DNA of 64,000 bases from Diphasiastrum complanatum. Its lineage: Eukaryota; Streptophyta; Lycopodiopsida; Lycopodiales; Lycopodiaceae. The first letter of the stretch is position 1. Every line of letters begins with the position of its first letter. Below are positions 12,301 through 26,000 of this stretch, piece after piece. The position numbers and the translations under genes are program-made. The stretch spans positions 24,035,870 to 24,099,869 of the forward strand of contig CM055111.1 of NCBI GenBank assembly GCA_029204225.1. The letters run 5' to 3'. The notes under the pieces were generated by a model that had not been told where the DNA came from, ran no database searches, and saw only the letters and a list, made by a program, of their open reading frames with translations.

Positions 12301-15300
12301 GCAGATATCTGTAGCCATGGGATAAGCATAAGATGTGTCACCAAAACAAGATCCCCTAAGCCAAGTTTCAGACCCAAAATTCCTATATAAAAAAATTCAA
12401 TCAGGTGAGAGGTTTTCCCCAATAAGTGCTAGACAAATTGATTAGAGTTCAGCATTCTAGAAAAATATTCCTACCTTGACCAACCTGTGGCCCATAAACC
12501 TGATCAAACTGAAATTCTTTGAAGGTGCTCATATCTGAAGGTGATGGTATGATTGATATAGTGTAAGGATTCGGGATAAAATATGGCATAGATGTCTCAC
12601 TTTCACCTTGCTGACGAACACGAACAAAGACTCGTATATTCCCTGCACATAACAAAAAAACGTTTAACTATCTTACTTTAAAATACACAACCTATTCATA
12701 AATTAGTCATAAAACTAACAAGAAAAGATGCACTATCAAAAAGTTCAAAGTTGCTATACTTAATAAACATGCAATATTTCACCTACCAGATCTTATGAGA
12801 AGAATGCAAGTCAACGTCACACATTACCAAAGAGAAAGATGTATATGACATACTCACATAAACATAATAACAGGTAATTATTGTAAACGCACCAAATTCC
12901 AACCATCTACTCTTACAAGGAGTCAATTTCATGCTATTTCATCAAACTTCCTAGCCTGCTGGCCCAGCACCCTTTTCTGGTGCCCACTGTGCAATACCAC
13001 TGTACATTTCAGAGGTAACCTCCTAAAGGTCAACCTTGGTAGTGCATCCCTTGATGTTTTACGCATTATGCTTCAAATTAACTCCTAAAATTTTTTGTTA
13101 GAGTATGCAAACCTACACTTCAAAGATCAAAACCCTTGTACTCACGAACAAGGAACTTCTTTTGGGGGCTTACACTCAAACTTTACGAAGTCCACCCAAA
13201 AGTCTTGTCTCTCGAGAATCTAGGCTTCCGAGTTGAATGCATGGGTGAATTTTTGTTATTTCAGAATTTTTTCAAATTTGCTGCCGAAATAAGTTGATCA
13301 AGCTTATGATTCTGATGCAAATACATTTCTATCATGCATGCATATATACACACATGCACCTCACATGCTAACCATCAAGCAAATTTTTTGGACAACACCA
13401 ATCAAAAAGTGGGGCCAAAGACAATGTTTAGAGAGCAAGGACATTCAGAAGTCCATTCCATAAGAGAAACAATCTGCTTGTATTGAAATGAAGATCTGAA
13501 CATGAGGAGCAACTCGAGTTTGCCCCTATTTATAGTAGAGAGGAGGGCCTTGGCCTCAAAATCCTATTGGCCCATTTCTACCTCCCTAACTATTCAAACT
13601 TAAAAAAGAGTGGGAACCCATTCAATAATTGGAGAGAACCAATTTAAATTTGAATTTGAATTTGAACCAATTTTGGTGGGAGACCCAACTTTATTCACAA
13701 ACTTGACATTTAGGCCCTGCGACATTAAAAGTCCCACAAAAAGGCCTAAAGTCCTTTTATTGACTTCTATCATCGGGTTGGACTTGCACACGCAGGGTGC
13801 CAAATCTCTCTCACTTATTAACTAGGGTTAGGGTTGCCTTGGGATCTTTTTTTAATCTCTATTAGATAGTTGGATTACTGGTAGAGAATATTTTGTCACT
13901 CAGGTTAAAATAACCTATAATCATGGAAAAATCCAGGTTGTAATAGTGTGGGACCTTTGTGAAACATCTATTACTGACTTTTTTATGATTTATGTAGCAT
14001 CTCCTCGTGCACCTTTTATAGAAATTGAGTTAATTTTTTCAAAAGGGGGTGAAGTGAAAAGTTGATTCTCTCAAAAGATCCATCTATTGCATAGATTTTT
14101 CGAAAAAATCCAAAATATAAACAAGACAGAGAACTATCTGAAAGTAATAGAGAAACTCTCTAGGGATTGTGAGGAACAATTTGAAACTAGAGAACATATG
14201 GGAATTAAATTTTAATTATCATATGCATGGATAGTCGAGGAAAAGATCAAATTTAAGTTGTAATGATCATAATTACCAACTGCAAAATTTGTTGTGAATT
14301 GGATCAAGACGGAATAAGTTTTGGTCTCAACCCTGAAATCCTACATGTTTGTATCGGTCAACTTAACCTTAGTATGTGTACCAAGATCTATTTGGGGTTT
14401 TAGTGTAAAAGAAATTTTGTTATTAGAAGTAAGATGGTTTGCAATGCTCATGAAAGTGGATATACTTCTCCATCTCAGGAATTTCCCATATATGTTATTT
14501 ACTCTGGAGAAATAGAATTCTTGTTTAGATGACTAAGTTACAACACTCTCAGTTAAATATGTGAATAACATATATAAATTATAAAAGAATTTGTCATATA
14601 TGTTTACGTCAAAGTTCCCCATGGCACAGGTGTCGTGGGGTCTGAGTGTCGTGGCAAGTGTCGTACCACAGCACGTGCGCCGTGGTACGGCACCTTTTTT
14701 TTTTTTTTTAATCCTAAGCTTGTTTAAGGGTGAATTCTATAACCTAAATTTCTTTTGGTTAGAGCGTTTTTGGGCGTGGAGGCTGCTAGGAGAGTCTGAT
14801 ATTTTGGAGGTGGTAGAGGAGGCAGATTGGGGAGAGAGAAAATCTGCAGGGTAGAGAGAGAAAAAGCGACCTAGTGTGAGGTGGTTAGAGAGAGAAAAGA
14901 TGATTTTGGGGTTCTTTACTAGCTTTTTTCAGATTTTGAGAAGGGTTCTGTTGCCGTTTTTTTAGAGCTCTTTTGGAGGTGATTTGGAGGGAAAGTTGGG
15001 GAGAGAGGTTGTTCAGCTGTAGAGAGATATAATTCCGAGTTAGAGAGAGAGTGTAGGTTGGGGTTTACAGTTTTAGTCATTTGCACCAAGCACCCTTCTT
15101 TTTTTCGTTTTTTGTGTCTCATTTGCTCTACGTGCATACCCACCCTGTCACGATGCCTGCTTACCCATATGATTGACTTATTATGGGGTGAGGTGGACCA
15201 GACATCTGACTATGTTAGATACAATACCCAGAGCGGGGACTTGTCGCCATTGCCATGTGTGCTTCCGTGGGACACACTGACTAGGCTTAAGGCCCACATA

Positions 15301-18300
15301 CTTGGCGTTGTTAGAGTTGACGGCAAACGTTTGGGTGCATCCCCATGCCCTAGTATGTCGGCCCAGGAGAGGCGTAGATTGATTGATATCTACAGGCCAC
15401 GTTTGATAGCCGATGGCTTGGCACTAGACCCTATAATCAGTAATCATGTGACCTCAGTGACCTCTGATCCCTATGTTGCACACCCTCCTCAACTGCAACT
15501 ACTGCATCTTCTCAGCCAGCTGGAGCACGTCCTCCTACAGCTTCCCACTCTGGTGCAGCACATCCTCTTATGCCAGCTGCCTCCCGAGCTTCCTCTGCTA
15601 GAGGAGCTGGGAATGCAAACCCTTTCCCGAGTCATCCACCCGCGGTCACGGTTGTGACTCGTCCCACCCACACATTTAGCTATCTTCGCAGCGACACACC
15701 CCCTCCCAGCCAGCAGGACCCTCTACCCACCCAGGATATACCGTCCACTTACCCCCCTCAACCTGATGACGAGCCACACTTGGGGGAGGACCTCCCATTC
15801 ACTGATCCGACTGACGGTGATGCATCTGTTGCCCCCCCAGCTCCACCTGCTCCCATTCCAAATCCTCCTGCCCCAGCACCACATGCTGCCCCACCATCCC
15901 ATGCTCCACCCACCCATCCTCGCCATCAGACCGCTTTCTGCCATACCTCCACCTGCCTCTCGATCTACCTCCCACACACCTGCTAGTTCACATACACACT
16001 GACAAAGGACCATGGGGGAGGCAGTGGCTCCTCGTCTTCTGAGAGAGGCCCAGCATGTTGTGGCCAACATGATATATGAGTTGAACCTCCCGTTCAACAT
16101 TGTCGACACCGAGCCTTTCAGGAGGGCTTTTGCAATTGCTGTAGCCGCTAGTACACGCTTCACACCACCTGGGGCTGAGCACATCCGCACTACTTTATTG
16201 TCAGAGAGGGTAGACGAGCTCTCCTCTCAGATGACCCCTCTCAGGAAGGCCTGGGAGAGTTACGGTTGTTCGATCATGTCCGATGGCTGGAGTGATATCC
16301 GTCGAAGGCCAGTGCTCAGCATCATTGTGTCCTCTTGCATGGGCAGTATGTTCTATCGCGTGTGAATCTGCAACCGAGAGATGTCACACCAAGTGTCTCT
16401 AGATAAACCTGGACACCATGTCTCTAATGAATATAGTGCAACTGGAGAAACAGTCGAAGAGAAGAGGCGACAATGTGTGTCCGGGTCATGCACATAATAA
16501 GTAGAGGAAAACTTGTCCATCTGAACAAGAGCAGAGCGCCCCTTGCGGAGCCTAGCCAATGCAGCCGGTCTAAAAGAAAGCAATGGACCAAAAAAGAGAA
16601 CACTGAGGTATGTGTATGGCACCACTATCTCTAGGAGTTGTCCATCAAAGTAGAACATAGTGTCTCTCATATGCTGTCTGTTGGTGTTAAACACCATAAC
16701 CTTAGTCTTACAAATGTTTACCCTCAGCACCCATATCTGACAGAAAGTATACAAGACATCCAGATGTCGTTGAAGTCTTGAGGCCGAACATGATAGTAGA
16801 ACCACATCATCTGCATAAAGAAGGATAGGGATAACATTATCTGCTAGAGGACAGCCATCACCACCCTCTTCCCGAATGATCCACTCAAGGTCATCAATGT
16901 ATAAAGCAAAGAGGGTGGGTGACAAAGGACAGCCCTGCTTTACTCCTACTGTACTATGGATATATGAGGACCATCCATCTCCATCACAAAAACGCGCCAA
17001 AACTCTCTCTTATAATGTGATAATAGCAGCAATTACCTCCTGTGAGATACCAAGGGATGCCAGACGCTGGAGCAACAAGTGTCTCGGAACCGAATCAAAT
17101 GCTTTGCGGAAGTCCACAAAGCAGCAAAAGACTCTCTTTCCTGGACTTCGCTGCCTCAATGATACATCTCAGTATGAATATCTGGTCTGCAGTGGAATAA
17201 CTTGCTCTAAAACCCGCTTGTCCCATAGCATATAACTCCTCTGTCTCTGCCTGAGAGCTGATGATAGACTGCATAATCGAACCATAGAGCTTAGCCATAG
17301 TGTGGCTGATCATAATCGTACGATAGTTGTCTACATTCAGAGGATCACCAGCCTTAAGTATAGGATGCAAGAGGTTAGTACACTAGGGTGTGGGAAGGCC
17401 AAAAATAACAGATTGGTTAAAAACGTAGGAGATGTATGGAGCAACAATATGGGCGATAGGTTTTAGAAAGTCCATACTTTGAGAGTCAACATCAATGGCT
17501 TTATGGTTTTGTTTTGACCATTTTTTATGGCGTTTTCAATCATGGATGGAGTGAAAAGAGTGAATTCTGATGGACGTGGTGAGAGAGAAATGGAAGGAGC
17601 AGCATAGTCAATCCAAGATTCAATGGAAATAGGAGCGGGCTTATGGATGTGGTGAGAGAGAAATGGAAAGAGAGTCCACTGTAAAAAGTCTTGCAACATA
17701 GTCAATCCAAGATTCAATGGAAATAGGAGCGGGCTTATATGGGTTTTTAGAAAACATCTTCCAAAAGAAGGTGGAAGAAGTGGAGTCCAAGGAATTGATG
17801 AGTTTCTATGCCAGAGATTGAAAGTAAAGTCTTTTTTCGTAAAGTCGTTCTCTGGTATTCCTTTTGTTTAGATGCTAAGGTGCCGAGAGAATGGTATTCA
17901 ACGTGGACAACCTGCTTGTGTAGGAAGAGGCACTCATCATCATACCATCTATTGTACGTGCGTTTATGAGATGAGAAATTTTTTGGAGGATAAGCAGTAT
18001 TGGCTGAGTGAAGAAGTGACTGAGATAAAAAGGCTACTTGTTGGTCTACTGAAGACGAGAAGGGAAAATCGTCGAGTAGTGTGGCTAGAGACGAAGTGTA
18101 AGTAGGGATACCAAGTGGAGAGAAAGAAGGACGAAGGCGACGTGTGGAACGAGGTGTCATAATAGTACCCGGAGTAATATGGCCAAGAGACAGGAGCAAT
18201 AAAGAGTGATCAAAGATGGTAGGGTGCAAAATATGAAAAGTATGAAGAAAAGGAATCAAGGTTGGTGAGCCAATGAAATAGTCAACCACGATGTGTCCAC

Positions 18301-19914
18301 CTTCGTGTGGATGGCAAGTAAAAACTGATGATGACGACCATCGAGACAGGCCATTTTGAATGGCTAAAGAATGAGCTTCTACAAGTCCAATCAACTATTC
18401 TCCAAAATGTGTAGCTGGGGTATCTGCATCCTCAGAGGTCCTGTCCAAACCCACATCCAAAGCCTGAATCTGAAGGAAATCATTGTCTGCATGAAACTCT
18501 GTCTGCCGGGAGCTGGTGCGAGCATTAAAATCTCCTGCTAGTAGAATAAGGCCCTGCTGTGCAAAGCTGGCTATATCATCTGAGAGATCCTGGAATGGAT
18601 CACCACCATAGTCTGCAAAAGCTGATGACTGAGGTGCAAAATAACGCCTATACGCGTTATTTTGCAAGAAGATGACTGTTGTGCAAAATAACACCTCAAG
18701 AAAGGCCTATACGCTGAATGCCAGGCACAATCCTGAATGGCAAGAAGAGGTCGATATAATGATTCATGGGTCTCTGCTAGGAACAAAATATCACATTTCT
18801 GCAAAAAAGAGTGAAAGTCTCCTGCTGAAGAAGATGAAAGCACACCGTTACAATTCCAAAAACCAATTTGCAATGGCTGAGGGGATCCTCGACTTCCTAT
18901 TGTGAAATTTTATCGTAGAATTTAGGCTTGCCTTCAATAAAGATCACTCTTTGATTCCTAGCATTGGCCTCATGAATGACCAATTTCCTCGCTTGCCATT
19001 GTGTATGTGTTAGTCTTCATCCATAAAAATAAAAGTACCTTTGAGCTTAGCTCGAAGGAGTAAAGCAGCATTGCGTTGTTCAATGGAACGAAACTTTAGG
19101 AATAAGACCTTATCGTGAAATTTGCTCCTCCAAGCAGTGTCAAAACCTTCAATAGTATGTGCAAGCTTAGATACAAGAAGGTCTTTCGCTTCATCAAGGG
19201 CCTTGTTTCCATTAGGAATACCCCTAACTCATATATTGAGAGCCTTCTTGGCTCTTCGCTCGTGTTTTGTAAAAACATCCTTGAAGGAAGAATTCATTAA
19301 CGAAGCCTGAACTTGGTTAGAGGAATTACCATCTTGCTTAAGAACCAAAGCCCATGTACGAGTTTCTTCCACTTCTTTTGACAACGATGAGATTTTACTT
19401 TCCACCTCTTGCTGCGAATGAAGATCCTGCATCCCTTTCATTTTCATCATGTCGATATTGCTTTGTAAATCCTTATTCTGAAGACCAACTTTGATAAGTT
19501 CTTCATGAAGCGTCTGATTCTGTAGATGCAATTTCTTGATAAATTGAAACACTTCTTGAACTGATATTGTAAGTAGTTGTGAAGAGAATCAAAGTCAGCT
19601 AAGTTGCTAGGTTGCAATTGCTCTGCAGAGATACGATAGGCATCTACCGAAGATAAAATCGGGATCGGTGCAACACTGGCCTGCAATGGAAGATGAGGTG
19701 AAGACTGTCCGACCAAGTCTGTTACAGAAGAAGAAGGAGAGCCAGCGAAGGCCAGGTCAGCGGGAGCAAATGATTGGCTAGTAGGAGAGGCCATAGCAAG
19801 GTGTGGACAGGTCCCTGAGCAGACCTGAGCGAAGCTGAGCGGACAGACAAGACAGGTCAGGAGGACCTGAGCTGAGTGGACAGACTGGAGCGGCAGACCA
19901 GGGGAGCACCATCG

Positions 19915-20000
<86 letters not shown>

Positions 20001-23000
20001 AAGAAAGCTTTATTAATGTCTTTTCCATGCCAAAAGGCATATAAGACCAAATGGAGTACATGTCAAGTATGTGAAAACCGTGGAAGCGTATATAAACGTC
20101 TCCAAGAAAAAACTATGCATAAAAGAGAAATGAACAACATAACTATAAATTACAAATTGCCGATTGTCCATATAGCTGCCAGGAGTAGAGTAATATCATG
20201 TAGTGCTATTGTTGAAGAAGGATGTGATACGAGCTGCAACATGAAGTAACATGGACCGTCGCTGACGTCGTCTAGGAGGGTGAAAACTGTGCGCTCTCGT
20301 AACATGGCGTGAAGTGCGAACTGCAGCATGACTATGAGTGATGCACTGTCTCTGACATTGGTGAGGTGGTGAAAGAAAGAAAGAAAGCTTTATTAATGGC
20401 TTTTCCATGCCAAAAGGCATATAAGACTAATGAAGTACATGTCAAGTATGTGGTAACCATGGGAGTGCATAAAACATCTCCAAAGCTGTAATAAAAAAAG
20501 CATCCAGTACAAACTAAATAGATACGTAAGCAAGAGTGTGTGTGCGCATAATAGTCATATGTATCCATGTCAAGATGTCAAGACTGTGCTGATGTTGTAG
20601 AAAGATGTAATGCAAGCCGCAACATGAGAAAGCACCTGGATGGACTTCGCTCTAGTTGAACAAGGGAGGCATGTCCCTTCCCTAGTCGAGTGGTAGCAGC
20701 TTGTCTCAACCCTGCTTCACCCCAATAGTGCTCCCAATGTGATCAGATATGCCACTGTTATGTCGAAAACATCCCAGGACACGCTCATAAAGTGCCATCA
20801 CAGCAAGAATGATGTCGGTGGAGAAGCCGAGGTCTCGGAGTCTCTGGATGAGCAATGAGCGAGGAACATATTCAAAGGCTTTCCTGAAGTCCACAAAACA
20901 ACGGTAAACCCTCTCTCTCCTATGCTTAGCCTCCTCAATCAAGGCCCGTAATGTGAACATGTGATCTGTAGTAGAATAATGGGCCCGAAAACCTGCCTGA
21001 CCCATAGCATGTAGTCTCCTGGTCTCTGCCTCTGAGCTCACAACAGACTGAAGTATAGTACCATATAGCTTCGCTAGGACATGCCCAATCGTGATGGTGC
21101 GATAGTTACTTGGAGTCATGGGGTCACCATTCTTATGGATGAGGTGGATAACGTTAGTGCACCAGGATGATGGAAAACCGGAAACAACTCCGCTATGGTG
21201 GGAGGTCAAATGCATGGGAGAGAAGTTTAGACTCAAGGCGTTCAATATCTCTGGCTTGTGGGACTTCATCTTCTTAATGGCTCTAGTACCATGTCAGATG
21301 TGAAGAAGGAGAACTCAAATGATCGTGGAGATATAGAAATAGGTGAGTCGGTAGGGACGGTATACAAGCTAGTAGCATAATCAGTCCACATGCGAAGGTC
21401 CTCCAGGAGAGGTGGTGGAGAGTGAGGAATGAACTCACGCCAAAAAGTGCCCAAGGAAGAACTGAAAAGAAGGTCAATAAGACGTTTCCCTTCAAAATCA
21501 TCATAGGAACGCTTTTTAAGGAGGAGAACATGATGGTAGGAGCATCGGGAAGATCGGAGTGGATGTGGAGCATGGATATGTGAATAGGTTACTGACTGAT
21601 GAAGAGAATGGCACTCTGTATTGTACCATGGAGGGTGCAATGGTCAAGGTGTGCGTCGAGTCTTTTTGGGATGGGGTTTGGTGGGGAAGGTTAGTGATGC
21701 AGTAGTGTGGAGAGAGGTGGTGAGAAAAGCGGCTTGGATGTCGACTGGACTGTCACCCCATGAGATAGTCAACGACACTTTGTCCTCCACTGTGAGGATG
21801 GCATGTATAACTGTTTGAATGTGACCAGCAGGGTAAGCCATTATAAATGGCTAGCTCGTGTGCCTCTCCAAACTGAAGTAAGTGCTCACCATATGGAGTA
21901 GTAGGTCCCAAACTGTCCGTCCTGGTAACTCCCAACATATCACTATCAAGGGCATGAACACGAAGCTGATCTGTGGTGTCAAAGAACTCTGTTTGTCACG
22001 AAGATGTCCGAGCATTAAAATCCCCAAGAGGAGAATAAGCCCCTGCTCTTAAAATCTGATAATATCCGATGAGATGTCCTGATATGGAGATCCAATACCC
22101 TCAGCAAAAGACGAAGACTCTGGTGGAAAGTAACATGCTGCAATAAAGACATCTCTATCTAATCCAATATCCTGACCCACAATGCGAGTCCATATATAAC
22201 GGGCCTGCTCGTCATGTCTGATGAAGTCAAGACTCGGGTGGAGAGACTCTCTGTATAAGCATGCGACCCCTCCTGAACCTCGGCCACTGGCAGACCTAGT
22301 CTCTCGTCAGAATACTGAGTCCCAACTATATCCAGGCAAAAAAGGAAGTCCTCGCTCTGGGCTCTCGTGTGTCTCTGTTATGTCCATGTCCTGTACAAGG
22401 GAATCGGAATTATTCCTGACGTGGATAGCCGGTCACTCCAGTTGTATGTGGTTATTAGTTATGCTACGTCATTCTGGGCGTGGTCGTATTAAATAATTAA
22501 TAATCATATGAGGGCCCAGACCTATAATTGGACATAGGAGCACATGCATGGTGAAGACTGCTTTAATGCAAGGATAGGAGATCAATAGCTCAATATACGA
22601 GCATGGGGAATCCTAAAGGGAATATTCTCTCTCTCTAGAGGAGAATAAGTCTAGTGGAAACTCGCCCCTCCTCCTATTGTGAATTGTGATTCTTGAGCCA
22701 GTGTTTCCTCTCCTCTTTTGTGTTCTTCACTGTGGCTTGGGGGTGGATTGGTTAGGGTATTAACTAGCCTCTCCATATTGGTTGGGTGGTTCATGCTCTA
22801 CAGGTGTCCTTTTGGTTTGCATGTGATTGGAATCCTGTAAATCTTCACTTGGTGGTTCTTACAGTGGTATCAGAGCTTGGATCACATCTACCAGGAGGTG
22901 GAGCTTGAGGATCTTGGATTTTGCAGTTCCTTTGGTGTAGCTCTTTGCTTCTTCTTCTAGGTGTTGGAATTCAATTTCAAGTAGGTGGATTCTCAAATCC

Positions 23001-26000
23001 TTGATGTACTTTCAGCCTAAAGTTCATGATTGTGGATTTGTTCCATGAATTTTGAAGGAAATCATTGGTTTTTTGATAAATTTAGTGAATTTTTCACCTA
23101 GAATTGATAGTTTTTGCAAGGAATTGATTATAGGATCTGGTGTAGTACGTTTTCCAGATTGTACTTGCTGTTTTACAGTCATTAATTACAGAATTTAAGG
23201 ATTGCATGTGGATTGAAAAGTCAAAAGGTTGATTAGATAGTGATTTTGGACCAAAAATTGGTGTTTTTGGACCATAAATGGGCTATAGAAACCATGTTTG
23301 ACTTAAATCAGAACTTTTAGTGCTTGCATGCAATGGATTTACAGGGATTTGGATTTGAAGGCACGAATTTGTGGTTTTCCTCCACAAAATTTGGTCAAAA
23401 TTGGTCAAATTTGGTCAAAAAACAAGGTTTTTTGATGATTTTTGGACTAATTTTGGGGTAGATCTCAAAATTCTCAGCCAAGAATTGGTATGATCGTTTT
23501 CAGAGATGTAATGAAGCTGTCCTTAAGCTGTCATGAAGTTTGGTTAGGATTAGACACCATTAGGGGGCTCAAAACCTTCAAAAATAGTGTGATGATTTTT
23601 GAGCATGAATACCTCTCAATTGGGGGTCTGAACCTGTTGGTTCTTGTTACAAGCTGAAAGATATGTTGGATTGCCTCTGATTTGAGCCATCATGCATCCA
23701 ATTTGGATAGATGTGCATTAGACACCAACATATTGAAGTTTTGCTTGTTGAAGGAGACCAAAAATGCATTTTTTGCATGATCTGAGCTAATGATTGCTTG
23801 TTGGACCTGTTAGAAGCTTCTATGCCTCTCTAATGAACCTTAGAAGAGTGCTTGTAACCTCTGATCCAAGGCTTTTGGGGTTGGGATGTGATTTTTGTAG
23901 ATACCTCTCCAAAAAAGTGCGCCCTCCTACCTGTTTTTCAGCCATTTATTGCTCGCACGTGTGAAGCCAGAGGTGCAAGGTGACGTGGCAAGTGCCTTGT
24001 AGACCCAATCTCCCTCCGTACTGTGCTTTACAACAACCAATTTGGTGTCCTGTAAAGAAAGTTATGGCTGTCTGAAGTTTGGCAATTTTTTGAACTAAAT
24101 TTGCAAAATTTTGGAATTGTTCTGATGCATGCATGCGTGTAAATCAGTATAGTGCTTTTCTGATGATGGAAATGTATGGATAGACTTGCATGCATGCTTA
24201 AATGCATGATGCATGCGTAACCAGTGATTTTGATCAATAGAATTCTTGCATGCGACTATTTTTAGCAATTCTGGATCAAAAAGAAGATTTCCTAGCAACT
24301 AGGCTATTTACGGAAAATTTTTACTTTTTCTGGAAAAGAATGTGCACGTCGAGCAGTTCCATGCAGGATCTTTCGAAATGTTATCGATTTGAGACAGTGC
24401 CTGTGTTTTTGAAAAATCGATCTGATTAATCGATTTTCACAGTTGGTCCATTTCGAACGGATTTCGAAAATCCCAGTTTTTCGTAAATTTTAATGATTGG
24501 TCATAAAAAGTGGTTGTTGTTTAATTGTTCTGATATTGATTTTGCGAAAAATTGCTCAAACAAGTGAAAGACCTTGCTAAATGATATCAGCCTGTTATGC
24601 AGGTTTTGAACGTTTCACTTATTAGTTGATGATTGGATCTCGACTAATTTAAGCAAATTTTGCATGTCAGGAAATCAATATGGCAGACGATAATGCAAAT
24701 GCAGCTCTCGATGGTCAGGTGCCAATGCCTACCTATCTGCAAATTTGTAAGCGCTTAATGAAACAAACAACAGGAATACTTTACGTCATCAACAAAAGGA
24801 AGCACTGTTAAACCAAGTGAGAGCTTTGTCTGCTCCAAATTTGGGCTTTCAGCCTGAAACATTTTCGGGGGAGAAGGAGAAAAAACCTGAAATTGTGGAT
24901 GACTGGTTAACCAAGTGGACCAGTTATTTTAACTTACACGGAATTCCTGAGGAGAAAAAGATTGAAAGTGTTATTCTATTCTTCCGTGGTAAAGCTTCGT
25001 CGTGGTGGCATGATTTACAACCTAAACCTACCACATGGGACGAGTTCATGGAGGTGTTCAGAGAGTCGTTTGTGGTTGTGGACGACTCGGATTTTTACCA
25101 AAGACTTGTGAATTGCAAAATGGGTACTCGGAGTTTGGACTCGTACCTACAAGATTTTATGGATTTATGGAATAAAATCCCCTCATTCGATGCAAAACTG
25201 GCTCTGTGGCAATTTATCCTAGGTCTGCCTGCAGATTATCAGAATGAGTGTAAGCGTAATTGCTTCAATCCTTTGATGATGTTGTTCATGTTGCGAAAGC
25301 TTACGACTCCACGGTTGTGGCATCTAGGAAGCAGTTACAGGGTAATCCATCTGGATCATCCGGACCCAGCCAGAAAAAAGGGAAGAAAAGAGTTCGTGGA
25401 AATAAGAATAAAAAATATTTCGACGAACTGGATCAAGCTGCATCTGAATTTAGACAAAAGAAAAAGTTGTCCCGGAAAAAGGGTAGAAGGACCAATGTTT
25501 GTTTCCATTGCGGTCAGCCTGGACACGTTATGAAATTCTGCCCAGAACGAAAGAAAGGCGCAGCTCAAGTGATTGAGATGCCAGGTAAAGAGAATCTTAA
25601 GCTGGAAATTAATAAAATTGATTGTGAGTGTGATTGTTCTTTCAGTACTACTTCATTCTTGCCAAATGATTTATTTCGTTTGAATGGCACTGTGAATGGA
25701 CATGAAATTAGTATTTTAGTGGACAGTGGATCTACTCAATATCTAGCTTCAAGAGCGGAGTTGGAGACGTAGGATGTGAAAGTTCCAAGACTCCCTGTTT
25801 GGATCCAAGACTATAGAGAGTTAATTGATTTCCATGTTTTAGATTTAGCACGTACGGATATAATTCTAGGATACGAATGGTTATTTAATAAGCATCCTGA
25901 AATAGATTTTGAGAAGCATGTTCTCTCTTTTCAGGAGGGTAAAGAAATAGTTACATTGTTTGGAGACAATTTTGTACATCCATCTGGGATGAGTTCATTT

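Larger units (their letters stand above)
16363..19916 (-). mobile_element. LINE B (nearly full-length body, 3' end lost)
   Basis: On the minus strand the element begins right after a CT microsatellite at 19917. It runs through ORF1 (about 19800-19000), endonuclease (about 18873-17760) and RT (about 17730-16363), and stops at the hAT fragment. No 3' UTR or hairpin tail is present. It is one link of the minus-strand LINE series in kinesin intron 3. Confidence 0.85.

Noticed and set aside
13821..13836. Telomere-like TTAGGGTTAGGG
   Set aside because: Only about two units next to an LTR end; too short to mean an interstitial telomere.
15723..16190. Minus-strand ORFs opposite the hAT gene
   Set aside because: They are antisense shadows of the hAT linker and DUF659 region.
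19778..20061. ORFs with long Leu-Ser repeats
   Set aside because: They are translations of the CT microsatellite between LINE D and LINE B.
22876..24680. A gene in the gypsy 5' leader
   Set aside because: No ORF of substance; long leaders are usual for such elements.
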